A DNA stretch of 64,000 nt from Paenibacillus alkalitolerans (GTDB taxonomy: Bacteria > Bacillota > Bacilli > Paenibacillales > YIM-B00363). The notes beneath the pieces were generated by a model. That model made no database searches and was not told where the DNA came from. It was given only the letters and a program-made list of their open reading frames with translations. The stretch is from NCBI RefSeq assembly GCF_016482785.1, contig NZ_JAEMXM010000005.1:1-64000 (forward strand), read 5' to 3'. The position numbers and the translations under genes are program-made. Of the stretch, positions 51,681 through 60,716 are shown in pieces (within the stretch, counting starts at the first letter, position 1; every line of letters begins with the position of its first letter).

Positions 51681-53429
51681 ATGATGGGACACTTTCGCAC
51701 GCTCAGCCTTACCAGGCAGATCATTTATTTGATTTTGCTGATGCTAATCATCCTTCTGATCTCATTCGTCGTTTCGAACACGATTGCCAAACGGATTGTC
51801 GAGAGCAAGGTAACGGACTCCGCCGCCAAAATTTTGTCTCAGGTTGAAGACAACATGGAAAGCTTCTATGCGGACATGGAGAGAATTTCGGTTTCGATGC
51901 TGTACAGTCCGACAATACAAGCCTTTGTAGACCTGGAGGACTCTTACTCCAGGGTTTTCATGGACAGTCAAGTCATATCGGTCTTCTCCAATACCATTGT
52001 ATTGAAAGACAATATCCGGGGAATCCAGCTTTACGACCGGTCAGGGACGATGGTGACCAGTATGGGAATGGGGGCCGGCGAAACCGACAAACCGCCGCCT
52101 CCAAAAATCGAATATTCCGGTTTATTGACGGATCCGGATACGGGCGAAACGATCCCGAACTATTCCATTTCCGTCCCGATCTATAATTTGGAAAGCGCAC
52201 CTGAGAAGGATCACAAGGGAACAAGCGTATTTGTCATGGATGTCGGCAACTTCAAAAATATATTGAAGAACGCAAAAATGACACCCAATTCCCGGCTGCT
52301 TCTTCTGGACCAAAACAAACAAATCATGGCAAGCGAAGGGAACTCCTCCAGCCTCGATGTATCCCGGTTAGAGGAGTGGAAGAACGACAATCGATATATC
52401 GTGCAGACGAGCACGCTGTCCGAGACCGGGTGGGAGCTGGTCAGCGTCATACCGAGGAACGAGCTGCTGCAGGAATTGAATATCGTTCAAAGACTGAACA
52501 TTGCGACATATGCGGTCATGTTTTGTATACTCGGTCTCTTTCTGATCATTTTTTTCACCCGTATCTTACAACCGATCAAAGCGCTGATCGATTTTATGAA
52601 GTCCTATCCGAAAATCGGCCACGAAAGCCGCATCCATGTCACATTCCGTAATGAAATCGGCGTGCTCGCCGTCAGCTTGAACAGAATGCTGGACGAAATA
52701 GACTCCCTGAGCAAAGAGATACAGCTATCGCAAAAGCGGATATACGAAATCGAAATCGCGAAGAAACAGATGGAAATATCGGCATACCGCAATCAGATCA
52801 ACCCTCATTTTCTGTACAACACACTGGAATGTATACGCGCCATGGCTTTTTATTACAAAGCTCAGGATATTGCCGATATTTCGTCCTCCTTGTCCGGTAT
52901 GTTCCGTTACTCGGTCAAAGGGAGCGATTTCGTCGCGATTCATGAAGAAATATCCCACGTCAAGGAATATGCGAAAATTATCGGGTTCAGGTTCATGGGA
53001 AGGATACAGGTCGTCATTGACGCGGATGAAGATGTGCTGAAGCTGAAAACGATTAAGATGCTTCTACAGCCAATTGTGGAAAATGCCGTGTTCCATGGAT
53101 TGGAGAGAAAGATCGACAACGGCGCGGTCCGGATTCAAGTGAATAAAGCTTCGAAAAGCAAAGTTCAATACGTCATACAGGACAACGGAAACGGAATGGA
53201 AGAAAAGCAGCTCCGGGAGCTGATCGAACGGTTGAAGCGGTTCGAGCATCAAGGACAGACGGAGAATGAAGCGAAGCAAGGAATCGGATTATCCAACATT
53301 TACTGGAGAATCAAGCTTTTATACGGTGACGAGGCGGACATGACCGTCGACAGCAAACCCGGTTTGGGTACAACCGTCAAGATTACCTTCCCGCTACAGG
53401 AATTCACAGAACAATTGGAGGTTGTATAG
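51681..53429 (+). CDS. YesM-type sensor histidine kinase
   Basis: 582 residues from ATG 51681 (AAGAGGA upstream). First membrane helix IIYLILLMLIILLISFVVSN, extracellular Cache-like sensor to about residue 275, second helix TYAVMFCILGLFLIIFFTRI, HAMP-like region, then acceptor His near residue 376 (NQINPHFLYNTLECIRAMAF). ATP site: LLQPIVENAVFHGL, QDNGNGME (Asn-box G1 variant with Gly-Asn-Gly), KQGIGLSNIYWRI. Two bp before its response regulator; pair controls the Lpl-type transporter downstream. Confidence 0.93.
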   Translation: MMGHFRTLSLTRQIIYLILLMLIILLISFVVSNTIAKRIVESKVTDSAAKILSQVEDNMESFYADMERISVSMLYSPTIQAFVDLEDSYSRVFMDSQVISVFSNTIVLKDNIRGIQLYDRSGTMVTSMGMGAGETDKPPPPKIEYSGLLTDPDTGETIPNYSISVPIYNLESAPEKDHKGTSVFVMDVGNFKNILKNAKMTPNSRLLLLDQNKQIMASEGNSSSLDVSRLEEWKNDNRYIVQTSTLSETGWELVSVIPRNELLQELNIVQRLNIATYAVMFCILGLFLIIFFTRILQPIKALIDFMKSYPKIGHESRIHVTFRNEIGVLAVSLNRMLDEIDSLSKEIQLSQKRIYEIEIAKKQMEISAYRNQINPHFLYNTLECIRAMAFYYKAQDIADISSSLSGMFRYSVKGSDFVAIHEEISHVKEYAKIIGFRFMGRIQVVIDADEDVLKLKTIKMLLQPIVENAVFHGLERKIDNGAVRIQVNKASKSKVQYVIQDNGNGMEEKQLRELIERLKRFEHQGQTENEAKQGIGLSNIYWRIKLLYGDEADMTVDSKPGLGTTVKITFPLQEFTEQLEVV

Positions 53430-53431
53430 CG

Positions 53432-54886
53432 ATGCATACTGTTTTCATTGTAGATGACGAGCCCTGGGTTGCGTACGGGATTAAAGCGTTGGTCGATTGG
53501 GAAAGTCACGGCTTCACCGTCATTGGAGAAGCGCATAACGGATTGACGGCGCTCGAGACGATCATGGAGAAGAAGCCGGACGTCATCCTTTCGGATATCC
53601 GCATGCCGGGACTGGACGGGATTGAGCTTCTGGAACAGATCCGGCTGCATCAATTGCCGTGCAAGGTCATTCTGATCAGCGGATATTCGGAATTCGAGTA
53701 TGCACAGAAGGCGATCCGGCTCGGCGCGTTCGATTATTTGTTGAAGCAGATCGACAAAAACAATCTTGAGGATACGTTGGCGCGTCTGAAAAAGGATCTG
53801 GAGGAGAAGGAAAAAGCGCAAAGAAGTCTGGATTTGTTTCTGGATGATCTGTTCGATATATTCGAGCCCGATCATAAAATGAAAATTCATAACTTCCTTA
53901 CCAGCAGGGGAATCGAATTTGATTATCCGCATTACCGGTTTATCAGTTGTCTCTACGATGGATCACCGGTTTCCGATCCCGATGAGAGGGTGGCGGCGGT
54001 TGCCGGTATCCGGTTTTTGCGTTTTCGAACGGGGCAACACAAAGTCTCCTACCTGATCAATTACGACGAGCTGAAGCAACCGGTCGTGTTGCTGAATTTC
54101 ATCTCCGATCATCTGTCTGACACCCGGTGTATCGGGATTAGCGGAATCGGCGTTTACTCGGCATCCGTAGCCAAGCTTTATCAGGAATCTGATGTAGCCC
54201 TGTTCAGTTCATTCACTCGGCCGGAGGACCGGATCATCGAATATAAAGCGATCGATCATGCAGCGGAGCTGACGAAGGCGGTGCTGCAAATCGAGATGGC
54301 CGTCAAGGAACAAAAAGCCGAGCTGTTAAACCGATGGCTGGACGAGCTGTGCGAGGAATGCAAGGCGCGGCAATTGCAGATCGATCAAATCTCGTCGCTG
54401 TATAACCAAATCGTCTCGCTCTTTTATAAATATTACAGCAACAGCGATGCCATCTACGAAATCGAATATTTGAACTACTATCAAATCTTTCGTCAGTACA
54501 GCTCCATCGAGCAATTGTTCGACTGGCTGAAGGCCGTCTTCCGCCAGCAATCCGGCGAAGAGCTGCACATTTCGAACGACACGGTAAAGAAGATCATCGG
54601 ATATATCGACTCCAGCTTTACGGAAGATATTATGTTGGGGGCTTTGTCCAGGAAGTTCAATATCAGTCTCGGATATTTAAGCTCTCTTATCAAGAAGGAA
54701 ACAGGAACAACTTACTCTGAGTATGTGATAAACAAGAGGTTGAACCTGGCTAAAGAATTGTTGCAGGACGCAGCGCTATCCATTCATGAGATCGTAGAGC
54801 GTGTGGGCTATAAGGATTATTTTCATTTCAACAAGCTGTTCAAAAAGCATTTCGGCGTTACGCCAAGCAAATATCGTAAAATGTAG
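53432..54886 (+). CDS. YesN-type response regulator (REC + AraC HTH)
   Basis: 484 residues, GGAGGTTG upstream. Receiver: FIVDDEPWVAYGIKALVDWE with phospho-acceptor Asp55 (VILSDIRMPGLDG) and ILISGYSEFEYAQKAIRLGA. AraC domain at about 385-484: LSRKFNISLGYLSSLIKKET and VGYKDYFHFNKLFKKHFGVT. Cognate of the preceding kinase and inferred activator of the lipoprotein gene 110 bp downstream. Confidence 0.93.
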   Translation: MHTVFIVDDEPWVAYGIKALVDWESHGFTVIGEAHNGLTALETIMEKKPDVILSDIRMPGLDGIELLEQIRLHQLPCKVILISGYSEFEYAQKAIRLGAFDYLLKQIDKNNLEDTLARLKKDLEEKEKAQRSLDLFLDDLFDIFEPDHKMKIHNFLTSRGIEFDYPHYRFISCLYDGSPVSDPDERVAAVAGIRFLRFRTGQHKVSYLINYDELKQPVVLLNFISDHLSDTRCIGISGIGVYSASVAKLYQESDVALFSSFTRPEDRIIEYKAIDHAAELTKAVLQIEMAVKEQKAELLNRWLDELCEECKARQLQIDQISSLYNQIVSLFYKYYSNSDAIYEIEYLNYYQIFRQYSSIEQLFDWLKAVFRQQSGEELHISNDTVKKIIGYIDSSFTEDIMLGALSRKFNISLGYLSSLIKKETGTTYSEYVINKRLNLAKELLQDAALSIHEIVERVGYKDYFHFNKLFKKHFGVTPSKYRKM

Positions 54887-54995
54887 ACTCTATCATCATC
54901 TGAAATCCACAACAAAATACAAACATATGATGCTTCGGGACAGCAAGCTAAGATAAAGAAGCAGTAGCCAATCTATACAAGGGGGATTGACTGGA

Positions 54996-56708
54996 ATGAA
55001 GTTGAAAGTGCTTGCAATTTTGACGTTAGCCTTGACCGTTGTGCTCTCTGGTTGCGCCGGCAACAACGCGGGGAGCGGAAGCAGCGCCGAACAGAATGAA
55101 GAATCGGCATCAAATTCGAATGCTTCGGATGCCGCGAACCAAGAAACAGAGGACAAGCCGCTAAAGCAAGTGGATGTAACCTGGTTCACGTCGATTGGAT
55201 TCTGGCCTCCGCCCGAATGGGATACCACGACAGGAACGATAATGGGCAACATTACGGAGAGAACGGGAGTCAAATTCAGCTTTGACGTGCCCCCGCAAGA
55301 CGGCGATACGAAATTGAATCTGTTGATGGTGTCATCGGGGAATAAGTTCCCGGACGTGATTACAACGGTAGATCAGGATATGGCGACCAAGCTCGCTCAG
55401 TCAGGCAAGGTTTGGAACTTGGATGAATTCCTGAAAGAATACGATCCGCAGTCCCGCCTGTTGACGGATTTTCCGGCAGACCTCAAAGAGCATATCGTCC
55501 AGCGATTCGGCGGCTGGTACTACATCCCGAGCCATATGGCAAGCGCCGACCTGAAGGAGATGTATCCCCCGTCAAGTTCTTATTTTGCGGACAGTGGCAA
55601 ATACGGTAAGAACCAAGGCGTTATGGTCAAGACGAAACTCCTGGAGCAGGCAGGTCTCACGCTCGACGATTTGAAGACGGAAAGCGGCTTTCTCAAGGCT
55701 CTCCAGAAAGTCAAAGACATGAAGTTGACAGTGGACGGTCAGCCTGTCGTTCCGCTTCAGATCGACGGCAAGGACTATCAGGCCGGAGGAGCGCTGATGT
55801 TTCTGCAGCATAACTTCGGCGCTATTGAAGTTGACAAGGACGGGAATTACAGAAACATCCTGCTGGCTCCGGAAACGAAGCATGCCATTCAATTCCTGAA
55901 TGAGGCGTACCGAGGCGGTTACTTGGATCCCGGTCAGCTCATGATGGATAACAATGGGGCGAAATCGCTGTATTCGTCGGGTCGCATATTCAGTTTCATG
56001 GGGAATATGGCCAACGTTCCGTACAATGCAGATTACGCCTCGCCCGGCGCGATCTTGTCGGATGACGGCGCCAAACCGATCTTCACGTACGCATCCTTGC
56101 CGGGGGCAGGTTGGATGAAAACGTTCATTTCCAAATCCACCAAGCACCCGGAGCAATTGGCGAAATGGGTCAGCTATATGACCAGTCGCGAAGGGTTGAT
56201 GAATGCATTCTATGGTTTCAAAGATGTGGATTACACGATAAACGATCAAGGTCTTGCCGTAAGAACGGAACAAGGAAAAATTACTAAAGAGAATTACAAA
56301 AAGACGGGACTTGAAAATTTCTGGCAATTCTCCAACCTCGATTTCAATAATCATATGAATCCCGCTCCAACCGATGAAGAAGCCTTGAACCGGTCGGCGA
56401 CGTTTGCCGCTTATGGTAAGACGCCGGATGTTGTGCGATTTGATATTTCCCCATTGACGTTGCCGGGCGATTTCTACGCACCCGGAAGCGAGAATGTGAA
56501 GATCAGGGATCAGATCAAACAATTTGCGGAAGTGCATATTTCCAGGATGGTTCTGGCGAAAGATCAGGCGGCATTCGATAAGCTGTATGACGAATTTATC
56601 GCTCAACTGAAGAAGTTGGACATCGATAAATTGGATGCGGCCTTGAACGAGCAACTGAAAAAGAAGCAACAAGAAATGGGCGTAACGGTGAAAGGTGTAA
56701 ATTCCTAA
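54996..56708 (+). CDS. LplA-like sugar-binding lipoprotein
   Basis: 570 residues from ATG 54996 (GGGGGA 9 nt upstream). Lipobox LTVVLSGC (Cys about 20) followed by a Ser/Asn-rich linker. VDVTWFTSIGFWPPPEWDTT, FSFDVPPQDGDTKLNLLMVS, KFPDVITTVDQDMATKLAQS and SRLLTDFPADLKEHI are typical of the long (500-570 residue) LplA/YtcQ family. Anchored outside the membrane, it delivers an oligosaccharide to the permeases at 56991 and 57888. A 12-bp perfect hairpin follows. Confidence 0.92.
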   Translation: MKLKVLAILTLALTVVLSGCAGNNAGSGSSAEQNEESASNSNASDAANQETEDKPLKQVDVTWFTSIGFWPPPEWDTTTGTIMGNITERTGVKFSFDVPPQDGDTKLNLLMVSSGNKFPDVITTVDQDMATKLAQSGKVWNLDEFLKEYDPQSRLLTDFPADLKEHIVQRFGGWYYIPSHMASADLKEMYPPSSSYFADSGKYGKNQGVMVKTKLLEQAGLTLDDLKTESGFLKALQKVKDMKLTVDGQPVVPLQIDGKDYQAGGALMFLQHNFGAIEVDKDGNYRNILLAPETKHAIQFLNEAYRGGYLDPGQLMMDNNGAKSLYSSGRIFSFMGNMANVPYNADYASPGAILSDDGAKPIFTYASLPGAGWMKTFISKSTKHPEQLAKWVSYMTSREGLMNAFYGFKDVDYTINDQGLAVRTEQGKITKENYKKTGLENFWQFSNLDFNNHMNPAPTDEEALNRSATFAAYGKTPDVVRFDISPLTLPGDFYAPGSENVKIRDQIKQFAEVHISRMVLAKDQAAFDKLYDEFIAQLKKLDIDKLDAALNEQLKKKQQEMGVTVKGVNS

Positions 56709-56727
56709 GTACGATTTGATTGACAAT

Positions 56728-56767
56728 AGTGCCAAAGCGTATTTGCTTCCTAAAGCGCTTTGGCACT
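56728..56767 (+). terminator. Perfect 12-bp intercistronic hairpin
   Basis: AGTGCCAAAGCG pairs with CGCTTTGGCACT around a 16-nt loop; no T run follows. Placed after the highly needed binding-protein gene, it may stabilise the 5' mRNA or partly terminate, giving more lipoprotein than permease. Confidence 0.6.
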
Positions 56768-56791
56768 ATCACTTTACGAACGAAGGTGGAT

Positions 56792-56935
56792 ATGGGCCGC
56801 ATGGAAGGATACCGTATTTTGGAAGTCGGGGAAGAAGGACTATTCATGATACCCGATCTCGGTCCGCTTAAAAAAAAAGAATTAGCAACACAACCAAACA
56901 TCTTATCAAATCGATATAAATCTAATCGTTGTTAG
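56792..56935 (+). CDS. Possible small ORF (47 aa)
   Basis: ATG 56792 with GAAGGTGG upstream; MGRMEGYRILEVGEEGLFMI then a polyadenine-coded PLKKKE. Charged, no family recognised. It occupies the 282-bp gap between lipoprotein and permease genes, which is otherwise unexplained. Low confidence. Confidence 0.3.
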   Translation: MGRMEGYRILEVGEEGLFMIPDLGPLKKKELATQPNILSNRYKSNRC

Positions 56936-56990
56936 GTACCCCTTCCTCCAATCCCTATGTAGAATGAGGCTACAGACAAGGAGGGGGCGT

Positions 56991-57884
56991 ATGGTCGCAA
57001 AGATGTATAAATACCGCTGGCAGTACCTCTTGATTTTGCCGGCGGTTGTGTTGCTTTTTCTGTTCAGCTATATCCCGATGGCGGGCATTCAGATCGCGTT
57101 CAAGGATTTTGCGATCGGGTCTTCGATTTGGGAAAGTAACTGGGTTGGCCTGGAAAATTTCACTTTTGTCCATGACCCGCAATTCTGGAAAGTCGTTCAA
57201 AACACCTTGTATATATCCGTTCTAAAATTTGTTTTCGGATTTCCAATGCCGATTCTTCTCGCCCTCATGATCAACGAGGTTACACACCCGGCCTATAAAC
57301 GGTTTGTCCAGTCGGTCAGCTATTTACCGCACTTCTTCTCCTGGATCGTGGTGGCCTATATCCTGCAATCCTTTCTTACGCTGGACGGCGGATTTGTAAA
57401 CGACCTGATTGTGAGGATGGGGGGAGAGCCGATCTTCTTCCTGGGCTCCACGGAATGGTTCCGTCCCATGATTATTTCGAGCGGTTTGTGGAAAGAGGTC
57501 GGCTGGAACTCCATACTCTACCTGGCGGCGATCTCCACGATCGATCCGCAGCTTTATGAAGCTGCGAAAGTCGAAGGTGCGGGCAAATTCGCGCAGATTC
57601 GCCACATTACGCTGCCGGGCATCATGCCAACCATATCGATCGTTCTGATTTTAAGCATTCCGGGATTAATCAGCGTGGGAATGGATCAGATCTATCCGAT
57701 GATGAATCCGGCGAATCAGGAGGTGGCGGATGTTCTCGATACCTACGTGCTTCGCAACGGGCTCCAGCAAGGTTATTTCGGCCCGGCTACCGCCGTCGGC
57801 CTGTTATCTTCGGTAATCGGGCTCATTCTCGTAATGACGACGAACTCGCTCTCCAAAAAAATGAACGGAGAGGGGCTGTGGTGA
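56991..57884 (+). CDS. LplB-like sugar ABC permease
   Basis: 297 residues from ATG 56991 (AAGGAGGGGG upstream). Six membrane helices beginning YLLILPAVVLLFLFSYIPMA; GIQIAFKDFAIGSSIWESNW and NTLYISVLKFVFGFPMPILL are LplB signatures; EAA loop QLYEAAKVEGAGKFAQIRHI then TLPGI. Three bp before the second permease. Confidence 0.94.
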   Translation: MVAKMYKYRWQYLLILPAVVLLFLFSYIPMAGIQIAFKDFAIGSSIWESNWVGLENFTFVHDPQFWKVVQNTLYISVLKFVFGFPMPILLALMINEVTHPAYKRFVQSVSYLPHFFSWIVVAYILQSFLTLDGGFVNDLIVRMGGEPIFFLGSTEWFRPMIISSGLWKEVGWNSILYLAAISTIDPQLYEAAKVEGAGKFAQIRHITLPGIMPTISIVLILSIPGLISVGMDQIYPMMNPANQEVADVLDTYVLRNGLQQGYFGPATAVGLLSSVIGLILVMTTNSLSKKMNGEGLW

Positions 57885-57887
57885 CGG

Positions 57888-58784
57888 ATGAAATCGACTG
57901 CGCTTGAACGAGCGGGACAAGGTCTGATCATGTTCCTGCTGGCACTGATGTGTATTTCGATTCTTTATCCCTTTATCTATATGCTGGCGATCTCGCTCAA
58001 TTCCGGGACGGATGCCGCAAAAGGCGGCGTATACCTCTGGCCGCGATCGTTCACTTGGGTCAATTATGAAATTGTGCTTGGCAACGAGGTGATCCGCAAT
58101 GCCTATCTGGTCACGATCGCTAGAACGGTTGTCGGCACGTTTGGCGGGCTTGCCGTCACGCTTGCGGCTGCATACGGCTTAACGTATAAGCAACTTCCGT
58201 TTCGGAACGGCATTCTGACCTATATTCTCATCACCATGCTGTTCCATGGCGGATTGGTCCCCTTCTACATTCAGTTGGTGAAGTTGGGATTAACCAATAC
58301 CTTCTGGGTGTATATCATCCCCGGTCTATTCTCGGCTTGGAATATGTTCGTGATGCAGAAATTCATATTTGGCATTCCCGAAGCGCTGTTCGAATCCGCC
58401 GAGCTGGACGGTGCAGGGCCGCTCAGGATTTTGCTTCAGATCGTCATACCGCTTTCGAAACCGATGCTTGCCGCACTTGGACTCTTCACGGCCGTGGGCC
58501 ATTGGAACGATTGGTTCTCCGGAGCCTTCTTTGTCACCGACCGGAATTTGATCCCGGTCCAGACGTTCCTGCAGCAGTTGCTGTCCGCTCAAGACCTGTC
58601 ATCCGTTCTGAGCAACAATCAAGATCAGGAAGCGCTGGCGCGAGGCTCCAGTTTGAGTAATATCACGCTGATGTCTGTCAAGATGGCGACCGTGATGATC
58701 AGCGCGCTGCCGATCCTTACGGTTTATCCTTTCCTGCAAAAGTATTTTGTCAAAGGCGTTTTGATCGGTTCGGTCAAGGGATAA
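57888..58784 (+). CDS. LplC/YtcP-like sugar ABC permease
   Basis: 298 residues. Six membrane helices starting GLIMFLLALMCISILYPFIY; YMLAISLNSGTDAAKGGVYL, TMLFHGGLVPFYIQLVKLGL and the EAA loop ALFESAELDGAGPLRILLQI then VIPLSKP are diagnostic; ends YFVKGVLIGSVKG. Pairs with the LplB-like protein. Confidence 0.94.
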   Translation: MKSTALERAGQGLIMFLLALMCISILYPFIYMLAISLNSGTDAAKGGVYLWPRSFTWVNYEIVLGNEVIRNAYLVTIARTVVGTFGGLAVTLAAAYGLTYKQLPFRNGILTYILITMLFHGGLVPFYIQLVKLGLTNTFWVYIIPGLFSAWNMFVMQKFIFGIPEALFESAELDGAGPLRILLQIVIPLSKPMLAALGLFTAVGHWNDWFSGAFFVTDRNLIPVQTFLQQLLSAQDLSSVLSNNQDQEALARGSSLSNITLMSVKMATVMISALPILTVYPFLQKYFVKGVLIGSVKG

Positions 58785-58816
58785 CACAGCGTATGCTTTC
58801 GAAGCCAGTTTTTTTC

Positions 58817-58832
58817 GACCGCTTGCGCGGTC
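58817..58832 (+). other. Intercistronic hairpin before the second lipoprotein gene
   Basis: GACCGC-TTGC-GCGGTC, preceded rather than followed by seven T. Possible processing or stability element within the operon. Confidence 0.4.
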
Positions 58833-58903
58833 ATCCAAAAACTCATAGGGTATAAGGCAATTCCATATACCAAATCCACAGTCATATGAAAAGGGAGGTA
58901 AAT

Positions 58904-60604
58904 ATGAAAAAGAAAACAGGCAGTTTCAAACACGCATTGGCGCTGATCCTGACAGCCGCCATGGTCCTGGCGGCCGGCTGTTCAAGCAACAACAACGGCA
59001 ATGAAACGGCAAGTTCCGATAACAACGGCGCCGCCACAGGGAACAAAGAATCCAGTTCCGCGACGAAAACGGAAGAGCCCGGACGCTTCAAGCTTTGGCT
59101 GGGCTGGTCGGCAACGATTAACAACGACAGCTGGATGCAAGAAATTTGGAGAACACAGGAACCGGGCATCGATGTTGAGGTTGAAGCTACACAGGGTGAC
59201 GCCCTCACTTCACTGAACCTCAAGATGAACTCCGGCGGCTTCGAAGACGCGGCGATCTTCGGGAGGAGTACGGTTGTCGATGACGCCATGAAGCGTTCCG
59301 GCCTTATTCAGCCGCTCGAGCAGTACTTTAACATGCCCGACAAATATCCGAGCCTGGCAGCCATTCCGAAGGAATATCTCGATCAGATGAAGGATGCGGA
59401 CGGACATATTTGGTCGATCCCCTCCAAGTTTGATATCGACCCGTCCGATCCTTGGCCGGGCTGGTCTTCGCTGGCGTGGTTTATCCGGACGGATATCCTT
59501 GAGAAAGTCGGAATGACGGAGAAGGATCTCATTACGCTGGATGGCGTGGAGACTTATTTGGAGAAGGCGGCCGAGCTGAAGGATGAATCGGGCAAGAAGC
59601 TTCTGCCGCTAGGTATTCTGACGGAAGCAAACGACGAGAATGCTGTTCTGGCTGCGTTTGGCGTGCCGATCGGTTCGGCGGGAGGAGTTATTCCGGTACA
59701 AAAAGAAGGCGACAACTTTATCTTTAAGTTTGACCATCCAGGGTTCAAAGCCGCTTACAAGTGGTTGAACAGCATGTATCGCAAAGGGCTCATCGACCCC
59801 GAGGCTCTTACCGATAAAAAAGAAAGATATAAAGAAAAAAATAAGAGCGGACGTTATGCGATGAACATCGGAAGCTTCTGGAATTTCGATCAGTACTTGT
59901 GGGAAACGCTCGACGGCCCTACGGGTCCGGGTTGGTTTTATAAACCGATTCCTTATCCGCAAATCGAAGGCGTTAACCAGCCTGGGACCACCCAAATCAT
60001 AAACCCGTATCCGGTATATGATACGTATATCAGCAAAGACACGAAGAACCTGGATGCCATTCTCAAGTTTTATGATTTTACATTAACGCCGAAACCGGAA
60101 CAGAGCATGGTCGTTCTCGAGGGACCGGTCGGGAAGTACTGGGATTGGATCGACCAGCCTTACGGCAAGTGGAAGTTCATCGATCCTGAGTATAAAGAAC
60201 TGCGCGAGTCGGGCGATCCGGCCAAGAAAGCGCAATTGGGGCCGGATATTTGGCAGACTACGAACTATAGCAATCAGTGGTACGCCTGGTGGACCTACGG
60301 GGAGAGCGAACATGCGGGATTTGCCAAAACAGCTGAGTTTACCCAACAGATCGGTCAGATGGGCACAACCCGAGTTGCCGATAAATACGACATGGTAAAA
60401 GCAAAAGCTGGAGGCGCATGGGAAAAGTATTTGCCGGAGCTGGGTAAAGTGTATACTGATTATAGGGCCAAGCTGATGATGGCCAAGGACGATGCGCAAT
60501 TCGAGAACGTTTGGAACGAGTTCACTTCGGCGCTCGAAAAACGCGCACATTGGAGCGAACTCAAGCAAGAGTGGCACGAATTGTACCAAGAAATGAACAA
60601 ATAA
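58904..60604 (+). CDS. Second LplA-like sugar-binding lipoprotein
   Basis: 566 residues from ATG 58904 (AAGGGAGGT upstream). Signal and lipobox MVLAAGC (Cys about 26), long Asn/Ser/Thr linker, then FKLWLGWSATINNDSWMQEI, LNLKMNSGGFEDAAIFGRST and VNQPGTTQIINPYPVYDTYI, a long family-1 type binding protein. It is distinct in sequence from the one at 54996, so one permease pair appears to be served by two receptors, or this one belongs with the downstream kinase. Confidence 0.9.
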   Translation: MKKKTGSFKHALALILTAAMVLAAGCSSNNNGNETASSDNNGAATGNKESSSATKTEEPGRFKLWLGWSATINNDSWMQEIWRTQEPGIDVEVEATQGDALTSLNLKMNSGGFEDAAIFGRSTVVDDAMKRSGLIQPLEQYFNMPDKYPSLAAIPKEYLDQMKDADGHIWSIPSKFDIDPSDPWPGWSSLAWFIRTDILEKVGMTEKDLITLDGVETYLEKAAELKDESGKKLLPLGILTEANDENAVLAAFGVPIGSAGGVIPVQKEGDNFIFKFDHPGFKAAYKWLNSMYRKGLIDPEALTDKKERYKEKNKSGRYAMNIGSFWNFDQYLWETLDGPTGPGWFYKPIPYPQIEGVNQPGTTQIINPYPVYDTYISKDTKNLDAILKFYDFTLTPKPEQSMVVLEGPVGKYWDWIDQPYGKWKFIDPEYKELRESGDPAKKAQLGPDIWQTTNYSNQWYAWWTYGESEHAGFAKTAEFTQQIGQMGTTRVADKYDMVKAKAGGAWEKYLPELGKVYTDYRAKLMMAKDDAQFENVWNEFTSALEKRAHWSELKQEWHELYQEMNK

Positions 60605-60633
60605 TAGGATATTCGAAGCTTTAGGCGTGCAGA

Positions 60634-60661
60634 GGAGCAACCCGCGAAACGGGGCTGCTCC
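60634..60661 (+). terminator. Hairpin after the second lipoprotein gene
   Basis: GGAGCA-a-CCCG pairs with CGGG-gc-TGCTCC around loop CGAAA, followed by CTTTGC. Likely end of the Lpl operon. Confidence 0.55.
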
Positions 60662-60716
60662 CTTTGCAGTTTCCAAGGCCGTGTAACGATCCGGGCAGAA
60701 GAATGGAGAATGCCTT

